Both the position numbers and the translations under genes were made by a program. Below, piece by piece: positions 8,999 through 18,695 of a DNA stretch of 64,000 bases. Origin of the DNA: Candidatus Syntropharchaeum butanivorans (GTDB taxonomy: Archaea > Halobacteriota > Syntropharchaeia > Syntropharchaeales > Syntropharchaeaceae); NCBI GenBank assembly GCA_001766825.1, contig LYOR01000001.1, positions 223,746 through 287,745 of the forward strand, read 5' to 3'. The notes beneath the pieces were generated by a model, which worked only from the letters and a program-made list of their open reading frames with translations, searched no databases and had not been told where the DNA came from. The first letter of the stretch is position 1. Each line of letters opens with the position of its first letter.

Positions 8999-10942
8999 TT
9001 ATGTTTTCCAGCCTGTCAGGTAGGTATTCCGCCGCCCATAACCTTCCAGCTCTTCCAGAATCTCCTCAAACTTCACTCTTTTCTCATCCCATGCATAGTC
9101 TGTTAGCCTTAAGAAAGTAACTGGATGCTCCTCCCAGTTAATATCCTCGTCACACTTCCTTCTCAAGGTGAAAGCGGCATATCTCGCTGTTGCATCGTCC
9201 AGGACGTTAAAACCCAGATCAAGAACAACTTCTGGTAAAGCATCGTATCTCAAAACCTCCTCTCTAAGTTTTTGATGAGATTTGAGAAACATGAACGTCC
9301 TACCGGTTAATGCCCCAACGTACCCACCCGGCTTGCATAAGTCTACAGCCTGTTCTATAAAAGTTGTATAATAATCGCTATGGGTTCTCGGATAGTATTT
9401 CCTTGCATATTCTTTGCACTTTGGCGGCGTAGCTCCATAGGGAGGGTTCATAAGTACGGCATCGTAGTAATCGCTCAAAACGTCTACTAAGCTAATAGCT
9501 CTCTCAGCATCTAAACCAAAGAAGATCGTTCCCATGTCCCTCGACTGAGCTGCTTCTCTTACGAATTCCCTTATTTTTTTAACTATCTCCTCAACCGTGT
9601 ATTCTTTTGGAATGGCTTCTGGAATAAACTTTGTGAGCTGTGACTGAACAAGGTTAACTTTACCCCAACCATCTTTCTTTCTTGATTCAAAAAGCCTCTC
9701 AAAGGGTTGTCTTATCCTTAAAAGAGATCCTATCTCAAAAGCATTTTCACATGCTCTTAACGTCTCTTCAACAATTCTCCTCAGGTTTCTCTCATACCCA
9801 AATTGGGACAAGAATTTAGCTCTTCTCTCTCCATCAACGAAATGTATGTCTGCAGAGATTATGTTTATCCTCTTTAGCTCAAACTCTGTCCCCTCTTCCT
9901 TGAACATCTCAAAGCTCGTCCTTGCTTTTAGGTAAAGGGCCATTGCAGCTATCTGTGCAGCTCTTAAATCAATATCCACGCCATATAGGTTTCTTTCAAG
10001 TATGAGTGACGGGATTTGCCAGGGCGGAATCTCTGGGTGTTCTTCCATCCACATCTTAAACAATAAATCAAAAGCTCCAAGCAAGAAATGCCCACTTCCA
10101 CAAGCAGGGTCGAGAACCTTGATATGTTCAACCTTTATCTTTTCTGGCATTTTAAGTCTGCTTCTCGTGGGCACCAAATAATTGAGTTCAAGCCCAGATT
10201 CCGGATGTGTTTCAAGCCAAAGTTTACCGATCGTATTGTGCACTATAAACTTCACTATCCAGCCAACAGTGTAAAACTGGTTGATGGGCGGTACATCGTC
10301 TGGACTTGGAGAACCCCTCATCTTTTTTCTTATCTCTTTCCGCTCTTCATTATTGAAGTACTGATAAGCCCATCCCACCGTTTCAAATTCCTTTAAAATG
10401 TCATCGGGAAGTTCGGCGATAATCTTTCTTACGTTCCTGTAAGCAGTGAGAGATGGTCTCAAAATCGAGTAGGGGTCGTTCGTATCAAAAAGGTAGGGAA
10501 TATAGTTTTCCATTTCCTTATAGGCTTCCTCAAGAGCTTTGAAAGCTAAACCTTCTGGATTTGATACAAGTTCGGAGTTTTTGTCCAGCAGATCTCGCTC
10601 CCTTTTAGATCTATCACCATACTCTGCTCGTATAATCACTGTTTCATCAATCAGGCCATGAACTTCTGCCATTCGCAAAGCGAGAATCCTGTTAAGGAAC
10701 GTGAACGCACAGTACTTGATGTATCTTCTTCTCGCTATTTTGTAGTCTTTTCCTTCCCTTTCTATAGCAGCTTCAATCTCTTTACGGATATCAAGTTTAT
10801 CCTGTGAAACCTTATCCTCTTCAATCACCTTCTCCGATGTGAAACCGTATATTCTCAGTAGCCTATCAAAATCCTCTTCCAGAACCTTTCGACATCTCAG
10901 AACAACATTCTCAATTAATCTTCTTTGGGAGGTGGATAACAT
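8999..10942 (-). CDS. pglX: PglX N-terminal half: adenine DNA methyltransferase
   Basis: This is the BREX adenine-specific methyltransferase half of PglX, 647 residues. Motif I is at about residue 275 (DPACGSGHFLLGAF, AdoMet binding) and catalytic motif IV at about 500 (LMNPPYG). The protein ends soon after the catalytic domain, at NTYLTGWKT, just where an intact PglX would continue into its recognition domain. That domain is a separate gene 2.8 kb downstream (4316-6184). The start immediately follows the brxC stop. In BREX this enzyme marks host DNA at a non-palindromic site and is also needed for exclusion of unmodified phage. It probably needs the C-terminal partner for site choice (inference). 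Confidence 0.9.
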   Translation of the reverse strand: MLSTSQRRLIENVVLRCRKVLEEDFDRLLRIYGFTSEKVIEEDKVSQDKLDIRKEIEAAIEREGKDYKIARRRYIKYCAFTFLNRILALRMAEVHGLIDETVIIRAEYGDRSKRERDLLDKNSELVSNPEGLAFKALEEAYKEMENYIPYLFDTNDPYSILRPSLTAYRNVRKIIAELPDDILKEFETVGWAYQYFNNEERKEIRKKMRGSPSPDDVPPINQFYTVGWIVKFIVHNTIGKLWLETHPESGLELNYLVPTRSRLKMPEKIKVEHIKVLDPACGSGHFLLGAFDLLFKMWMEEHPEIPPWQIPSLILERNLYGVDIDLRAAQIAAMALYLKARTSFEMFKEEGTEFELKRINIISADIHFVDGERRAKFLSQFGYERNLRRIVEETLRACENAFEIGSLLRIRQPFERLFESRKKDGWGKVNLVQSQLTKFIPEAIPKEYTVEEIVKKIREFVREAAQSRDMGTIFFGLDAERAISLVDVLSDYYDAVLMNPPYGATPPKCKEYARKYYPRTHSDYYTTFIEQAVDLCKPGGYVGALTGRTFMFLKSHQKLREEVLRYDALPEVVLDLGFNVLDDATARYAAFTLRRKCDEDINWEEHPVTFLRLTDYAWDEKRVKFEEILEELEGYGRRNTYLTGWKT

Positions 10943-13900
10943 TTAACCACCTCTCGGTTTTGCGTTAATTTCGATCTCAATTTCACCTCGGTAGCTCTTA
11001 AAGTGATCTTTTAGCTCGTAAATAACCTCGTCGATTTCGTCTATTTTTACAATCCTCCTCCTCTTGTATGGTTCGTACCCCTCCTTTTTTCCTTTCTTTT
11101 TCTCTTCTTCTGATAAAAGAAGATCCAGCTCTCTGAGTACATCCTTTTTTGTTTTTTCAATTAATATCTCATTCAAAGCAGTCAATGGTCTTCTACAATT
11201 TCTACAGAGCAAAGAGTCTTCATCAAAATCAATTTCATCGCAAAGCAAGCTACTGAGTCTTTCCAGCTTCTCTTCAGCCTTCTCAGCTTCAATCTCAAAC
11301 GCTTTGTGGTTTTTGACTTCTTCAATAGCTTTTCCAACACCCTTGGCGAAAACTGAGTGCGTTTCTCTGTATTTCTTTTTGAATTCTTCGAGCAAAATAC
11401 CATAATCTGCTCTTGCCTCGTCAAGCCTGTCGAGTACCTCTTCAGAACCAATTATTTTCATTAAATTATCGAAACGCTTTTTAAGCTCGCCACTAAATTC
11501 TACTGAAACAGTTGGATTTTCTGCAAATCTCTTTAGCTTCCTAAAACTGCTGAAATCGAACTGTTGAAGCTTTTTAACACTCTTGAAGTTCTTCTTTAGA
11601 CTTTCTTTACTCTCTAAAAACCTTCTAAGTTTAGTATTTGGATCCCCAGCTCTTACTATCTCATCGACATCTTTCAAAAATTCTGAAACGGATTTCTGAA
11701 TGCTTTTTGGCAATTCATTATCTTTTATCCTAACTTCAAGTCTTTTCGTTTCTTCCAACCACCTTTTTGCAACCTCGTCAACTTTTTCAGCAGTTTTTTC
11801 AAATGTATCTCCGCCGATCTCTCCAAATATAATAGAAATGAGTTCACTCGATTTTCTCCAGTCTACTTCAGGTAATAAATCAAAGTTTGCTCTGTTAAAC
11901 TCACTAATTTTTGAAAACACTCTAAAAAGCTCTGGGCTTGCGGTTGTATACTCCCGATTATTCCATAAAACTGAGATTTTACCAGCTTTAAAAAGCGTAG
12001 CCACAGCAAGTCTAACAATCTTTGGATCCCACCCGTAAGGTGGTTTTTCGAAATCATTAATCAAGTCTTTTCCTATTCTCGGCAGTCCGTAATTTCTCCT
12101 ATATTTGAGTTTATTCAAAACGAGAGATGGAATCTTAGAACTTGCATTAAGACTGTTATTTACTATTATGCCTAAATTGACGTACTCATCGGGCACTCTT
12201 GTACCTGGCTGCCAGTCTAATATCTTTGCACACTCCTCGTCTTTTAGTCTGATATCGATGAATTCAGAATACAGTTCGCTTGCTATAGGTTTTAATTTTG
12301 CTTCAAGCGTCTTATCTATGTTTCCATTAGTCGGCGTGCCCTTAACACCATTTACGTATATCACACCCTTTCTGAATATAGCTTCCAGTAACCTCGGAAG
12401 TTTATCGTTTTTGTTGGTCTCATGTTCTTCTTGAAGAGATTTCAAATACATTTTCTGAGTTTCCGTGGCTACAGAGCTTCTAAGTTGGTTTATCGTTTTC
12501 CCGAGAGCAATAGTCCTCTCCAACACCCTGTCAAATTCTGAATCTGTCCCAGCAAGCCAAAAAACAGTATTTGGATTGTTTATACTCTCTATTTCTACCT
12601 CGCTCTCATCTTTTCCTGAGAGTGGTGTGTAAAGTACGACTTTCAAGTTCCCTTCTTTCGTGATGTCTTCTCCATCTATGGTGATTTTTACTTCGAAAGG
12701 TCTGTTTGACTTCCCATGTGTGAACTTAAATTTCCCAAGTTTTTCCTCGAGAATTTCTCTGACGAATCTCTGTTTTTCACCTGGCCTTGGTAGATTTTCT
12801 TTTATTATTCTTTCAATGTTATGCTCTTCATACGTAAGTAACCTGTACTTGCCATCCTCTTCAACGACCCATCCATACTCTTTTAACTTCTCGAGGCAGT
12901 TTTTTATAGCTTCTTTATGGATGTTGATATCACAGTCAATGTCGGAGAAAAGAACGGCTGAGAGGTTGTCAAGGGTTGTAGGGACTTTTTCTTCAATATT
13001 TTGAAGCAGGAAGAGAGCTTTTGCCACTGAAGAAGCTTTGACACCGTCAACTTCTCCAATCTTCCCAATTTCGTTATCGATTATATTGTGATAATCCGAC
13101 TTTATGAATCTTAGATCTTGGCTTATTGCATCGTAGAGGACGTCAAAAGTAACGAAGAATCCCAGCTGTTTTTCGACCACTGCGTTAATTTTACCCTCTC
13201 CCCTCAAGATAGCATGGACTATCTTTAACATCGATCGCTCTCTCGCACTAAGTTTTCTTGCATCTTCAATTGACCTAACCAGAGCTCTCGAAATTTCCTG
13301 CAGTAGGCTTACCGAATATGGATAGAATGGATAAAATCTTATAAAGTTCCCTTCATTGATTTCTATAATTTGTTTTGTCTGCTTTAACGCTAGCACTTGT
13401 AAAATTTTGCCAGCATTTCTTTGATAGAATTCCTTAAGTTGATCAATTGCTCCAACTTTCTTCTTCAACATCCTTTCCGAGACAACTCTTTCAACCCCTT
13501 TAGGAGTCAGGAGTAGTTGCAGTCTAAACCTGTCTCTCAGCCACTCTAGAATGTGCTTTTCTGCAGTTAGACGTTCCACCATTTCTGGTAAAGCCTCCTG
13601 TGCTGTGGCTATCAACCACACCTTTCCTTCTCCCTCTTTGACTACCTGTTCAGCGAGGGCATTCAGATCGGTTAACCTGTTTTTGTCATCCCCAATATAG
13701 AGACCAACTTCATCGAGAAGAACAATAATCCTACCTTTGTTTCTATCAATTCCCTCCGCAAACTCTTTGAGTTTTCTTACAACAAATGATGGTTCGATCT
13801 CAGTCTTCTTACTCTCCTCAATTGCTTTTTCAGCGTCTTTCTCTTCGGGATACAACGACTCCATGAATACTGTAAGTGCTCTCTTGAGGATTCTTTCAGC

Positions 13901-14497
13901 GTGCAGTTTTCTTGCTTCTTCCCAAACCTTTCCAACCTCCTTTTCAACCCATTGTTTGAACTTATCATGGACACCCATTCTCTGGAGTTCTTCCTCCCAC
14001 ATTGACACCCATATTTTGTCCGAGAATCCTTTTTCTTCCATCAACTTTCGATAGACCAGTCTGCTAATCGTCGGGTCAACAGCATGATCGTAATCAAGCA
14101 GATTAATGAAAAGAACCTTTGTCCTGAACTCTTTGGTTAACAGAGGTGCAAGGTTCTGCAATCCTAACTTATTTGCAAGGTATTGTGTGGAGTCGATTTC
14201 TAAACCATTCGGTGTCAAAATCCTCCTGTTTTCAAGTAGATAGCCAAGTACCTTTAAGAAGTGACTTTTTCCAGATCCAAAAAACCCAGAGATCCAGACA
14301 CAGACATTCTCAGATGGGCCCCTTCTACTCTCAATAAATTCTTCAACAAATTTCCTAAAATAGTTCTTAACCTCATCTGTTGGAACGTATTCTTCAAGCT
14401 CTGTCCATACTATCTCGGGACGGTGATCGTTTACCTTAACTACACTTATTATCTCCCTGTATGGATCTTTTTCGAGTAAATCCGGCCATACCTTCAA
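10943..14497 (-). CDS. brxC: BREX large P-loop ATPase BrxC
   Basis: BrxC is the large P-loop ATPase of BREX, here 1,184 residues, a typical length. Walker A is near residue 71 (GFFGSGKSHFLKVLGYLL) and Walker B near 256 (IIVLLDEVGLYIG). The C-terminal third is coiled-coil-rich and holds a CRNC cysteine pair near residue 1,122, possibly part of a zinc site. The reading frame starts with TTG at 14497, six bases after the brxB stop, with a strong GGAGGTGA ribosome site in front, so a UUG start is likely. It lies between brxB and the pglX N-terminal half, as in type 1 BREX. Its exact biochemical role is unknown, but it is essential in studied systems. Confidence 0.92.
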   Translation of the reverse strand: MKVWPDLLEKDPYREIISVVKVNDHRPEIVWTELEEYVPTDEVKNYFRKFVEEFIESRRGPSENVCVWISGFFGSGKSHFLKVLGYLLENRRILTPNGLEIDSTQYLANKLGLQNLAPLLTKEFRTKVLFINLLDYDHAVDPTISRLVYRKLMEEKGFSDKIWVSMWEEELQRMGVHDKFKQWVEKEVGKVWEEARKLHAERILKRALTVFMESLYPEEKDAEKAIEESKKTEIEPSFVVRKLKEFAEGIDRNKGRIIVLLDEVGLYIGDDKNRLTDLNALAEQVVKEGEGKVWLIATAQEALPEMVERLTAEKHILEWLRDRFRLQLLLTPKGVERVVSERMLKKKVGAIDQLKEFYQRNAGKILQVLALKQTKQIIEINEGNFIRFYPFYPYSVSLLQEISRALVRSIEDARKLSARERSMLKIVHAILRGEGKINAVVEKQLGFFVTFDVLYDAISQDLRFIKSDYHNIIDNEIGKIGEVDGVKASSVAKALFLLQNIEEKVPTTLDNLSAVLFSDIDCDINIHKEAIKNCLEKLKEYGWVVEEDGKYRLLTYEEHNIERIIKENLPRPGEKQRFVREILEEKLGKFKFTHGKSNRPFEVKITIDGEDITKEGNLKVVLYTPLSGKDESEVEIESINNPNTVFWLAGTDSEFDRVLERTIALGKTINQLRSSVATETQKMYLKSLQEEHETNKNDKLPRLLEAIFRKGVIYVNGVKGTPTNGNIDKTLEAKLKPIASELYSEFIDIRLKDEECAKILDWQPGTRVPDEYVNLGIIVNNSLNASSKIPSLVLNKLKYRRNYGLPRIGKDLINDFEKPPYGWDPKIVRLAVATLFKAGKISVLWNNREYTTASPELFRVFSKISEFNRANFDLLPEVDWRKSSELISIIFGEIGGDTFEKTAEKVDEVAKRWLEETKRLEVRIKDNELPKSIQKSVSEFLKDVDEIVRAGDPNTKLRRFLESKESLKKNFKSVKKLQQFDFSSFRKLKRFAENPTVSVEFSGELKKRFDNLMKIIGSEEVLDRLDEARADYGILLEEFKKKYRETHSVFAKGVGKAIEEVKNHKAFEIEAEKAEEKLERLSSLLCDEIDFDEDSLLCRNCRRPLTALNEILIEKTKKDVLRELDLLLSEEEKKKGKKEGYEPYKRRRIVKIDEIDEVIYELKDHFKSYRGEIEIEINAKPRGG

Positions 14498-14503
14498 ACC
14501 CGC

Positions 14504-15079
14504 TCACCTCCAGTGAATGATTTCACCTCGATAGTAGCCGCCCAAATTGAATGATCCCGAATAAAGCATCTCACCAACTTCATTTGCAGGATATGCTATT
14601 ATAAGAATACATTTTATCCTATTTTCAAGTTTAGCTCTAATTGAGGAAGTCCTTACGAATGGATATAGCGCTCCGGTTCTTATCAAAATAGCAACAAAAT
14701 TGGAAGTTTTATCAACAAGTCTGTTTAGCAGAATCCCCGAAATCTTATCTGGAAGATACATCTTAAGATCTTCAATGAGTTCTTCTTTACCTTTCTCTCT
14801 CTCAAACTCAACTAACCACCTCTCGTCGCCGTCATTAAAAACACCAAGCTCTGAGAGAGCTTCCTTCAGAATATCTTTCATAGAGGTCACTTCAGAGGGT
14901 ATGTCTTCTCCTGCCTTTAATCTTTCTGAAAGTAACTTGAACTGTCTAACTGCTTCTCTTTCATATTCAGGAGGGTAACAAACAGTGAAGAAAGGTATAC
15001 CATCAAGAGGTCTAAAAGAGCCCCGAATTGTTCCAACTACTTTCTCCTCAACTTCGGCCATCAGTTCATTCCATCCCAT
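14504..15079 (-). CDS. brxB: BREX protein BrxB (DUF1788)
   Basis: This is a 191-residue small BREX protein of the DUF1788 family. It is recognised by its place between brxA and brxC, its length, and conserved blocks such as FFTVCYPPEYE near residue 30 and YPANEVGEMLYSGSFNLGGY near the C-terminus. The function of BrxB is not settled; in studied type 1 systems it is needed for defence. The start overlaps the last codons of brxA by 14 bases, so translation is probably coupled. Confidence 0.85.
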   Translation of the reverse strand: MGWNELMAEVEEKVVGTIRGSFRPLDGIPFFTVCYPPEYEREAVRQFKLLSERLKAGEDIPSEVTSMKDILKEALSELGVFNDGDERWLVEFEREKGKEELIEDLKMYLPDKISGILLNRLVDKTSNFVAILIRTGALYPFVRTSSIRAKLENRIKCILIIAYPANEVGEMLYSGSFNLGGYYRGEIIHWR

Positions 15080-15845
15080 ATTTTAACCACTCCTCTAATG
15101 AGTAATTTGGTTGAAAGCTAATTATATCGCCTGAAATTTCAATCAGCCACCAACCTTTTCTGCTTGCAGTATGGGCGAGTTCCATAACTTCACTTCTGTC
15201 AAGGAGATACATCCCCCAAATATCGTGAGACAATACATTCTGAAAGGGCCGCCCATTTGAAGTGAGCCATAGAGTGAAAAAAGCAAATGTGCCAGGCTTA
15301 ACATGAATTTTCTTAAGTCTGTTATCTGGAAACTTTTCGAGCAATCCAAAAGTTCTCAAAAACGTCAGGAATCTTGTAGCCCACTTTCCCTTTAAATATT
15401 TGCTCCATTTTCTGACATTATTGTGTCTTTTACCAATCTCTCTCAGAAAATCTAAGACATCTGTATGATCTAGAGTTAGACTTCTTTCAAGTTTGAAACT
15501 TGCAACCACAAGCTCTAAATACGCTAATCTAAGGAGATCATCTGAATATAGGTAGTAAGGGAGAAGTATTTGTTTTTTCCCAGCATCTGATAGATCCGAT
15601 TTTATAATCTCACCTACGACTTCCGCTGAAGGCAGCCCGAAATTGCTTAAAAACCTCTTTTTAAATGCTCTTAGGATATCCTCGATTCTACTATCAGAGA
15701 TTTTACCAAGGTAATTCTCCCTAAAAACTATTTTTCGCACTTCCGTATAATCTCTTAACTCACTATAAAGTTGTAATAGCTTAAACATTTCTTGAATTGA
15801 GACGCCTTCTCTAACTAATCCGGAGTTTAATTTTATTGAGTTCAT
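15066..15845 (-). CDS. brxA: BREX protein BrxA (DUF1819)
   Basis: This is a BrxA/DUF1819-type small protein of 260 residues. The family is a winged-helix DNA-binding protein in studied BREX systems. I chose the ATG at 15845 because it overlaps the brxL stop in an ATGA arrangement; an upstream in-frame ATG at 15875 would add ten residues (MFNTRLGGLW) inside brxL. Recognition rests on position between brxL and brxB, size, and the N-terminal block SGLVREGVSI, with a helical body after it. It is part of the leftward BREX operon. Confidence 0.82.
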   Translation of the reverse strand: MNSIKLNSGLVREGVSIQEMFKLLQLYSELRDYTEVRKIVFRENYLGKISDSRIEDILRAFKKRFLSNFGLPSAEVVGEIIKSDLSDAGKKQILLPYYLYSDDLLRLAYLELVVASFKLERSLTLDHTDVLDFLREIGKRHNNVRKWSKYLKGKWATRFLTFLRTFGLLEKFPDNRLKKIHVKPGTFAFFTLWLTSNGRPFQNVLSHDIWGMYLLDRSEVMELAHTASRKGWWLIEISGDIISFQPNYSLEEWLKYGME

Positions 15846-17887
15846 CCAAAGCCCTCCAAGGCGTGTATTAAACATTCCCTTGGATCAGAGTAGAAGGATA
15901 TTTCGAGACCTTGCAGTAGCTCAGGAGGTAGAAGGCCAATATCTTTCGAATTACTTATCGGGACCACCACTCTTCTCGCCCCATTCTCTCTGGCAAGTTG
16001 CACACATTCTGCAAAATCTTGTATGGGTAAAACGCCTCCCTGAATTGTAATCTCGCCAAGCACAACTGTTCCAGGTTTGACAGGTACATCCATCAATGAA
16101 GAATACAGAGCTACAAAAAACGCCGAAGCAGTTTGACTACCTTCCTTGGCTTGCATAATATTAACAACTTGAAAGTGAACGTTGTAATCGTCTAGGGACT
16201 TATCTATTGTAAACTTGGTTATATTACTCTTAAGATAGTCGTAAGAGGTTCTAACAGCTTCTTTCATTGCTCTACCTACGGCTCCAGTTATAGTATAGCC
16301 GTTTCCTTTCATTTTAGCAACTTCTATTCTAAATAGAGCATATTTACCGCTTTCTACATCAAGACCAACAGTATAAACAGTACCCGGAGGTAGCGGATCT
16401 GGGGAAATCAGTGTTGCCGCTCTCTGTTCTGGGAGGGAGATTATGTACTCTCTCCCATTGAGCTTATCTACAAATGAAAGTGCACTATTCCAGTATTCTA
16501 TACCACCCATCCTTTTTAGTTGCTCTTTTATCCTCCTCCTGAATTCAATTGCAAGCCTTATATAGAGTTCCACGTCTTCTCGGGTAAATTCACCGTCCGG
16601 ATGTAAGAGCTTTATAAAGCCTGAAACCGTCTTTCTGACAGCCTTCTCATCTCTTTTGTTTAAAGCTCTACCGAGTTCAAAATATTGATCAATAGCATCA
16701 CCAAAACTAAGTTTTCTTAATTCTTTGAAGACTTCAGCAAGGTAGTCTACTACCAGCCCGTAATGGTTAGTTAGCATGTCGCTTTTCATTTTGGGAAACT
16801 CCCAACCTGGCAAATATGCGTGAAACCTGTCAAGAAAGGCAAGATCTTGCATCTCATATGGGAATGCGATAAATAGATGAGACGTTCTTAGGGCTGTTTC
16901 GATATCTACGTTAATATTTCCAACAAAGACGAGAGACGCAAGCGCAGTTATCTCTTCTCTCCCTCTGCTAAAACTACCTGACTCCATATAGTCTTTAAGA
17001 ATGTTTATAGCCTGTGGATTTGCTAACCTAGTTAATCCAGCGACCTCGTCAAATGCTACAACATCCCAGAGACCAACCAATCCGATTCTACCCTTTCCAG
17101 ACAAAGACACAAACAAGCTCGCAACCGTTACATCTCCTCCCGATACCAAAATCGAGTATGGCGAAAGCTCCCTGTATACGTAACTCTTCCCAGTTCCACG
17201 GGGCCCAAGTTCCACTAAGTTGTAGTTGTTCTCAACAAAAGGAATTAATCTGGCAAAATATAGCATCTTTAGCCTATTTGACAAAACATTTGGCTCCAAA
17301 CCAGCACTACGAAGTATTAAATCCAGCCACTCCTCGCGAGTAAAATCCCCTCTACACTCTTTAACTTCAGTTATTACGTTTCCAGATGCAAGCTGGATTG
17401 GTTTAATATCTTCGATGACGAAGGGTCTCAACTCTTTTTTATGATAAATCGTTGGATTATATGATAAATCAACTATAGCCCAGATCCCGCCAGCCAACAA
17501 TCGTTCGTACCTATAAACTAAATCCTCTCCAATGTTTACTTTCTCAATCTGAAGATTTACAAGGCTTGCCCAGTACTTATCTTCAGTTTCAACCAACCTG
17601 ACTTTTACCTTATCAATAACCCTGTGTTGTCCAAACTCTCTTACTTTCGCTTTGAACAATTCTATTTGATCCGGTCTTACATAGTCTTCACTGAGTATTT
17701 TCTTTACTTCTTGTAAACCGGCTTCAACGACTTCTTCATCAGAAGATGAACAGTATTTGCCAAGCAAGTATTCTAAAACGTAAGTAGGAACGTTAATTTG
17801 CCCTTTAAGTGTGTTTACAAGGTCCTTTCTTACGATTCGACCTTCAAAATTTCTAAAAGCTTTTTCATCCAATTCGTCAATCTCCAT
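15842..17887 (-). CDS. brxL: BREX Lon-like AAA+ protein BrxL
   Basis: BrxL is the Lon-like AAA+ protein that characterises type 1 BREX; 681 residues here. Walker A is near residue 229 (GPRGTGKSY) and Walker B near 280 (VVAFDEVAG). The C-terminus has a Lon-protease-like fold signature (GEITIQGGVLPI, then VVVPISNSKD). The position of the Lon catalytic lysine (GGLKEK in bacterial Lon) reads IQDFAEC, so peptidase activity is doubtful; BrxL proteins studied so far act as DNA-binding motors. It is the first gene of the operon, with AAAGGGGAT before the ATG. Placing brxL first, upstream of brxA, differs from the common order in which brxL is last. Confidence 0.9.
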   Translation of the reverse strand: MEIDELDEKAFRNFEGRIVRKDLVNTLKGQINVPTYVLEYLLGKYCSSSDEEVVEAGLQEVKKILSEDYVRPDQIELFKAKVREFGQHRVIDKVKVRLVETEDKYWASLVNLQIEKVNIGEDLVYRYERLLAGGIWAIVDLSYNPTIYHKKELRPFVIEDIKPIQLASGNVITEVKECRGDFTREEWLDLILRSAGLEPNVLSNRLKMLYFARLIPFVENNYNLVELGPRGTGKSYVYRELSPYSILVSGGDVTVASLFVSLSGKGRIGLVGLWDVVAFDEVAGLTRLANPQAINILKDYMESGSFSRGREEITALASLVFVGNINVDIETALRTSHLFIAFPYEMQDLAFLDRFHAYLPGWEFPKMKSDMLTNHYGLVVDYLAEVFKELRKLSFGDAIDQYFELGRALNKRDEKAVRKTVSGFIKLLHPDGEFTREDVELYIRLAIEFRRRIKEQLKRMGGIEYWNSALSFVDKLNGREYIISLPEQRAATLISPDPLPPGTVYTVGLDVESGKYALFRIEVAKMKGNGYTITGAVGRAMKEAVRTSYDYLKSNITKFTIDKSLDDYNVHFQVVNIMQAKEGSQTASAFFVALYSSLMDVPVKPGTVVLGEITIQGGVLPIQDFAECVQLARENGARRVVVPISNSKDIGLLPPELLQGLEISFYSDPRECLIHALEGFG

Positions 17888-17934
17888 ACTATCCCCTTTA
17901 AGTTACTTATGTTTTTCATTATCGCGGCTAATTA

Positions 17935-18360
17935 ACTTTTAGGTTTTTGGGATTACGATGATAACTATTGGCATCACTTGCTCAATAGTCATTGCTGGCC
18001 CCTCCCACCAGCAACTACGATTTCTGTTAAAGAACTCATTTCAAAACCCTCAACAGCACCATTATACATGCTAGATTGACAACCTTGTTGGTCTGCCTCG
18101 CCTAGATTTCTTCCTGTTTCTTTTATTAACAGGAATATTTGACTTTATACCCTTTCTTCTCAGCAACTACAGATCTCTTCTGAGTCATAAGCTGGATCTG
18201 CAATCTCGCTCTCTTCTTCAGCGGCGCCCCCTTCTTTAAGTGCTTATCAAGAAGATCGGTGAAGTGAAGACTGTCATGCTCATCTCCAGGACTTATGCTT
18301 ATACTCAGCGGTAAACCCTCTTTTACGCTGGAGATGAATCTTTGTCCCTTTTACCTTCTC
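17935..18360 (-). pseudogene. Decayed IS4/IS5-superfamily transposase fragment
   Basis: On the minus strand this stretch encodes broken pieces of a DDE transposase C-terminal half. They include VKGTKIHLQRKRGF, then KGIKSNIPVNKRNRKKSRRG followed by RPTRLS, and a YNGAVEGFEMSS piece in another frame. The order matches the end of IS4/IS5-type transposases (aspartate block, basic block, Y-(2)-R/K-(3)-E region). Several stops and frameshifts make it inactive. It lies between brxL and the right copy of the 112-bp direct repeat. Confidence 0.55.
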
Positions 18361-18444
18361 ATGCTTGTAGCCAGAACATTCACCCCATTTTAGCTATTGT
18401 CTTGCTCAGCAGGAGATGATTCAAGAGATGTCAGATCTTCTTTA

Positions 18445-18541
18445 TGCTTCTGCGATGCACCGAAATGCCTTTCTACAAAATGCATCGCCATGAACTTTAC
18501 ACAAAGTTCATCCTCAAATATCCGACTTTCAGTCGGACTAG
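18445..18541 (+). repeat. Hairpin-rich sequence abutting the right direct repeat
   Basis: This holds short inverted repeats such as GAACTTT-ACAC-AAAGTTC and TCCGAC-TTTCA-GTCGGA. The ACAAAGTTCATCCTCAAAT stretch is also found in the repeats near 40.7 kb and 46.2 kb. It runs directly into the right copy of the 112-bp repeat. No gene is visible here. Confidence 0.6.
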
Positions 18542-18653
18542 TCCTGCCAGCAGAAATGCCAGTGCAGGGATGCAATCCTCCTTACGGGTCATTTATCGCT
18601 GAGTTGATCGGGAAAGGTTATCTGGTGGAAGTGAAGTTCCAAGTATGATGAAA
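18542..18653 (+). repeat. 112-bp direct repeat, right copy (island boundary)
   Basis: Identical to 1495-1606 in the same orientation. It ends 12 bases before the lysA TATA box, so the island junction lies right at the edge of a housekeeping promoter. Together with the left copy it delimits a 17.05-kb unit that could be lost or gained by recombination between the repeats. Confidence 0.9.
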
Positions 18654-18664
18654 CAGTGCCAAAG

Positions 18665-18672
18665 ATTTATAG
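18665..18672 (+). promoter_or_regulatory. TATA box of lysA
   Basis: ATTTATAG lies 24-31 bases before the lysA ATG, the spacing expected for an archaeal promoter giving a leaderless or nearly leaderless transcript. No ribosome site precedes the ATG, which fits. Confidence 0.6.
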
Positions 18673-18695
18673 CATCCAGGGGTAGATTGTAACCT

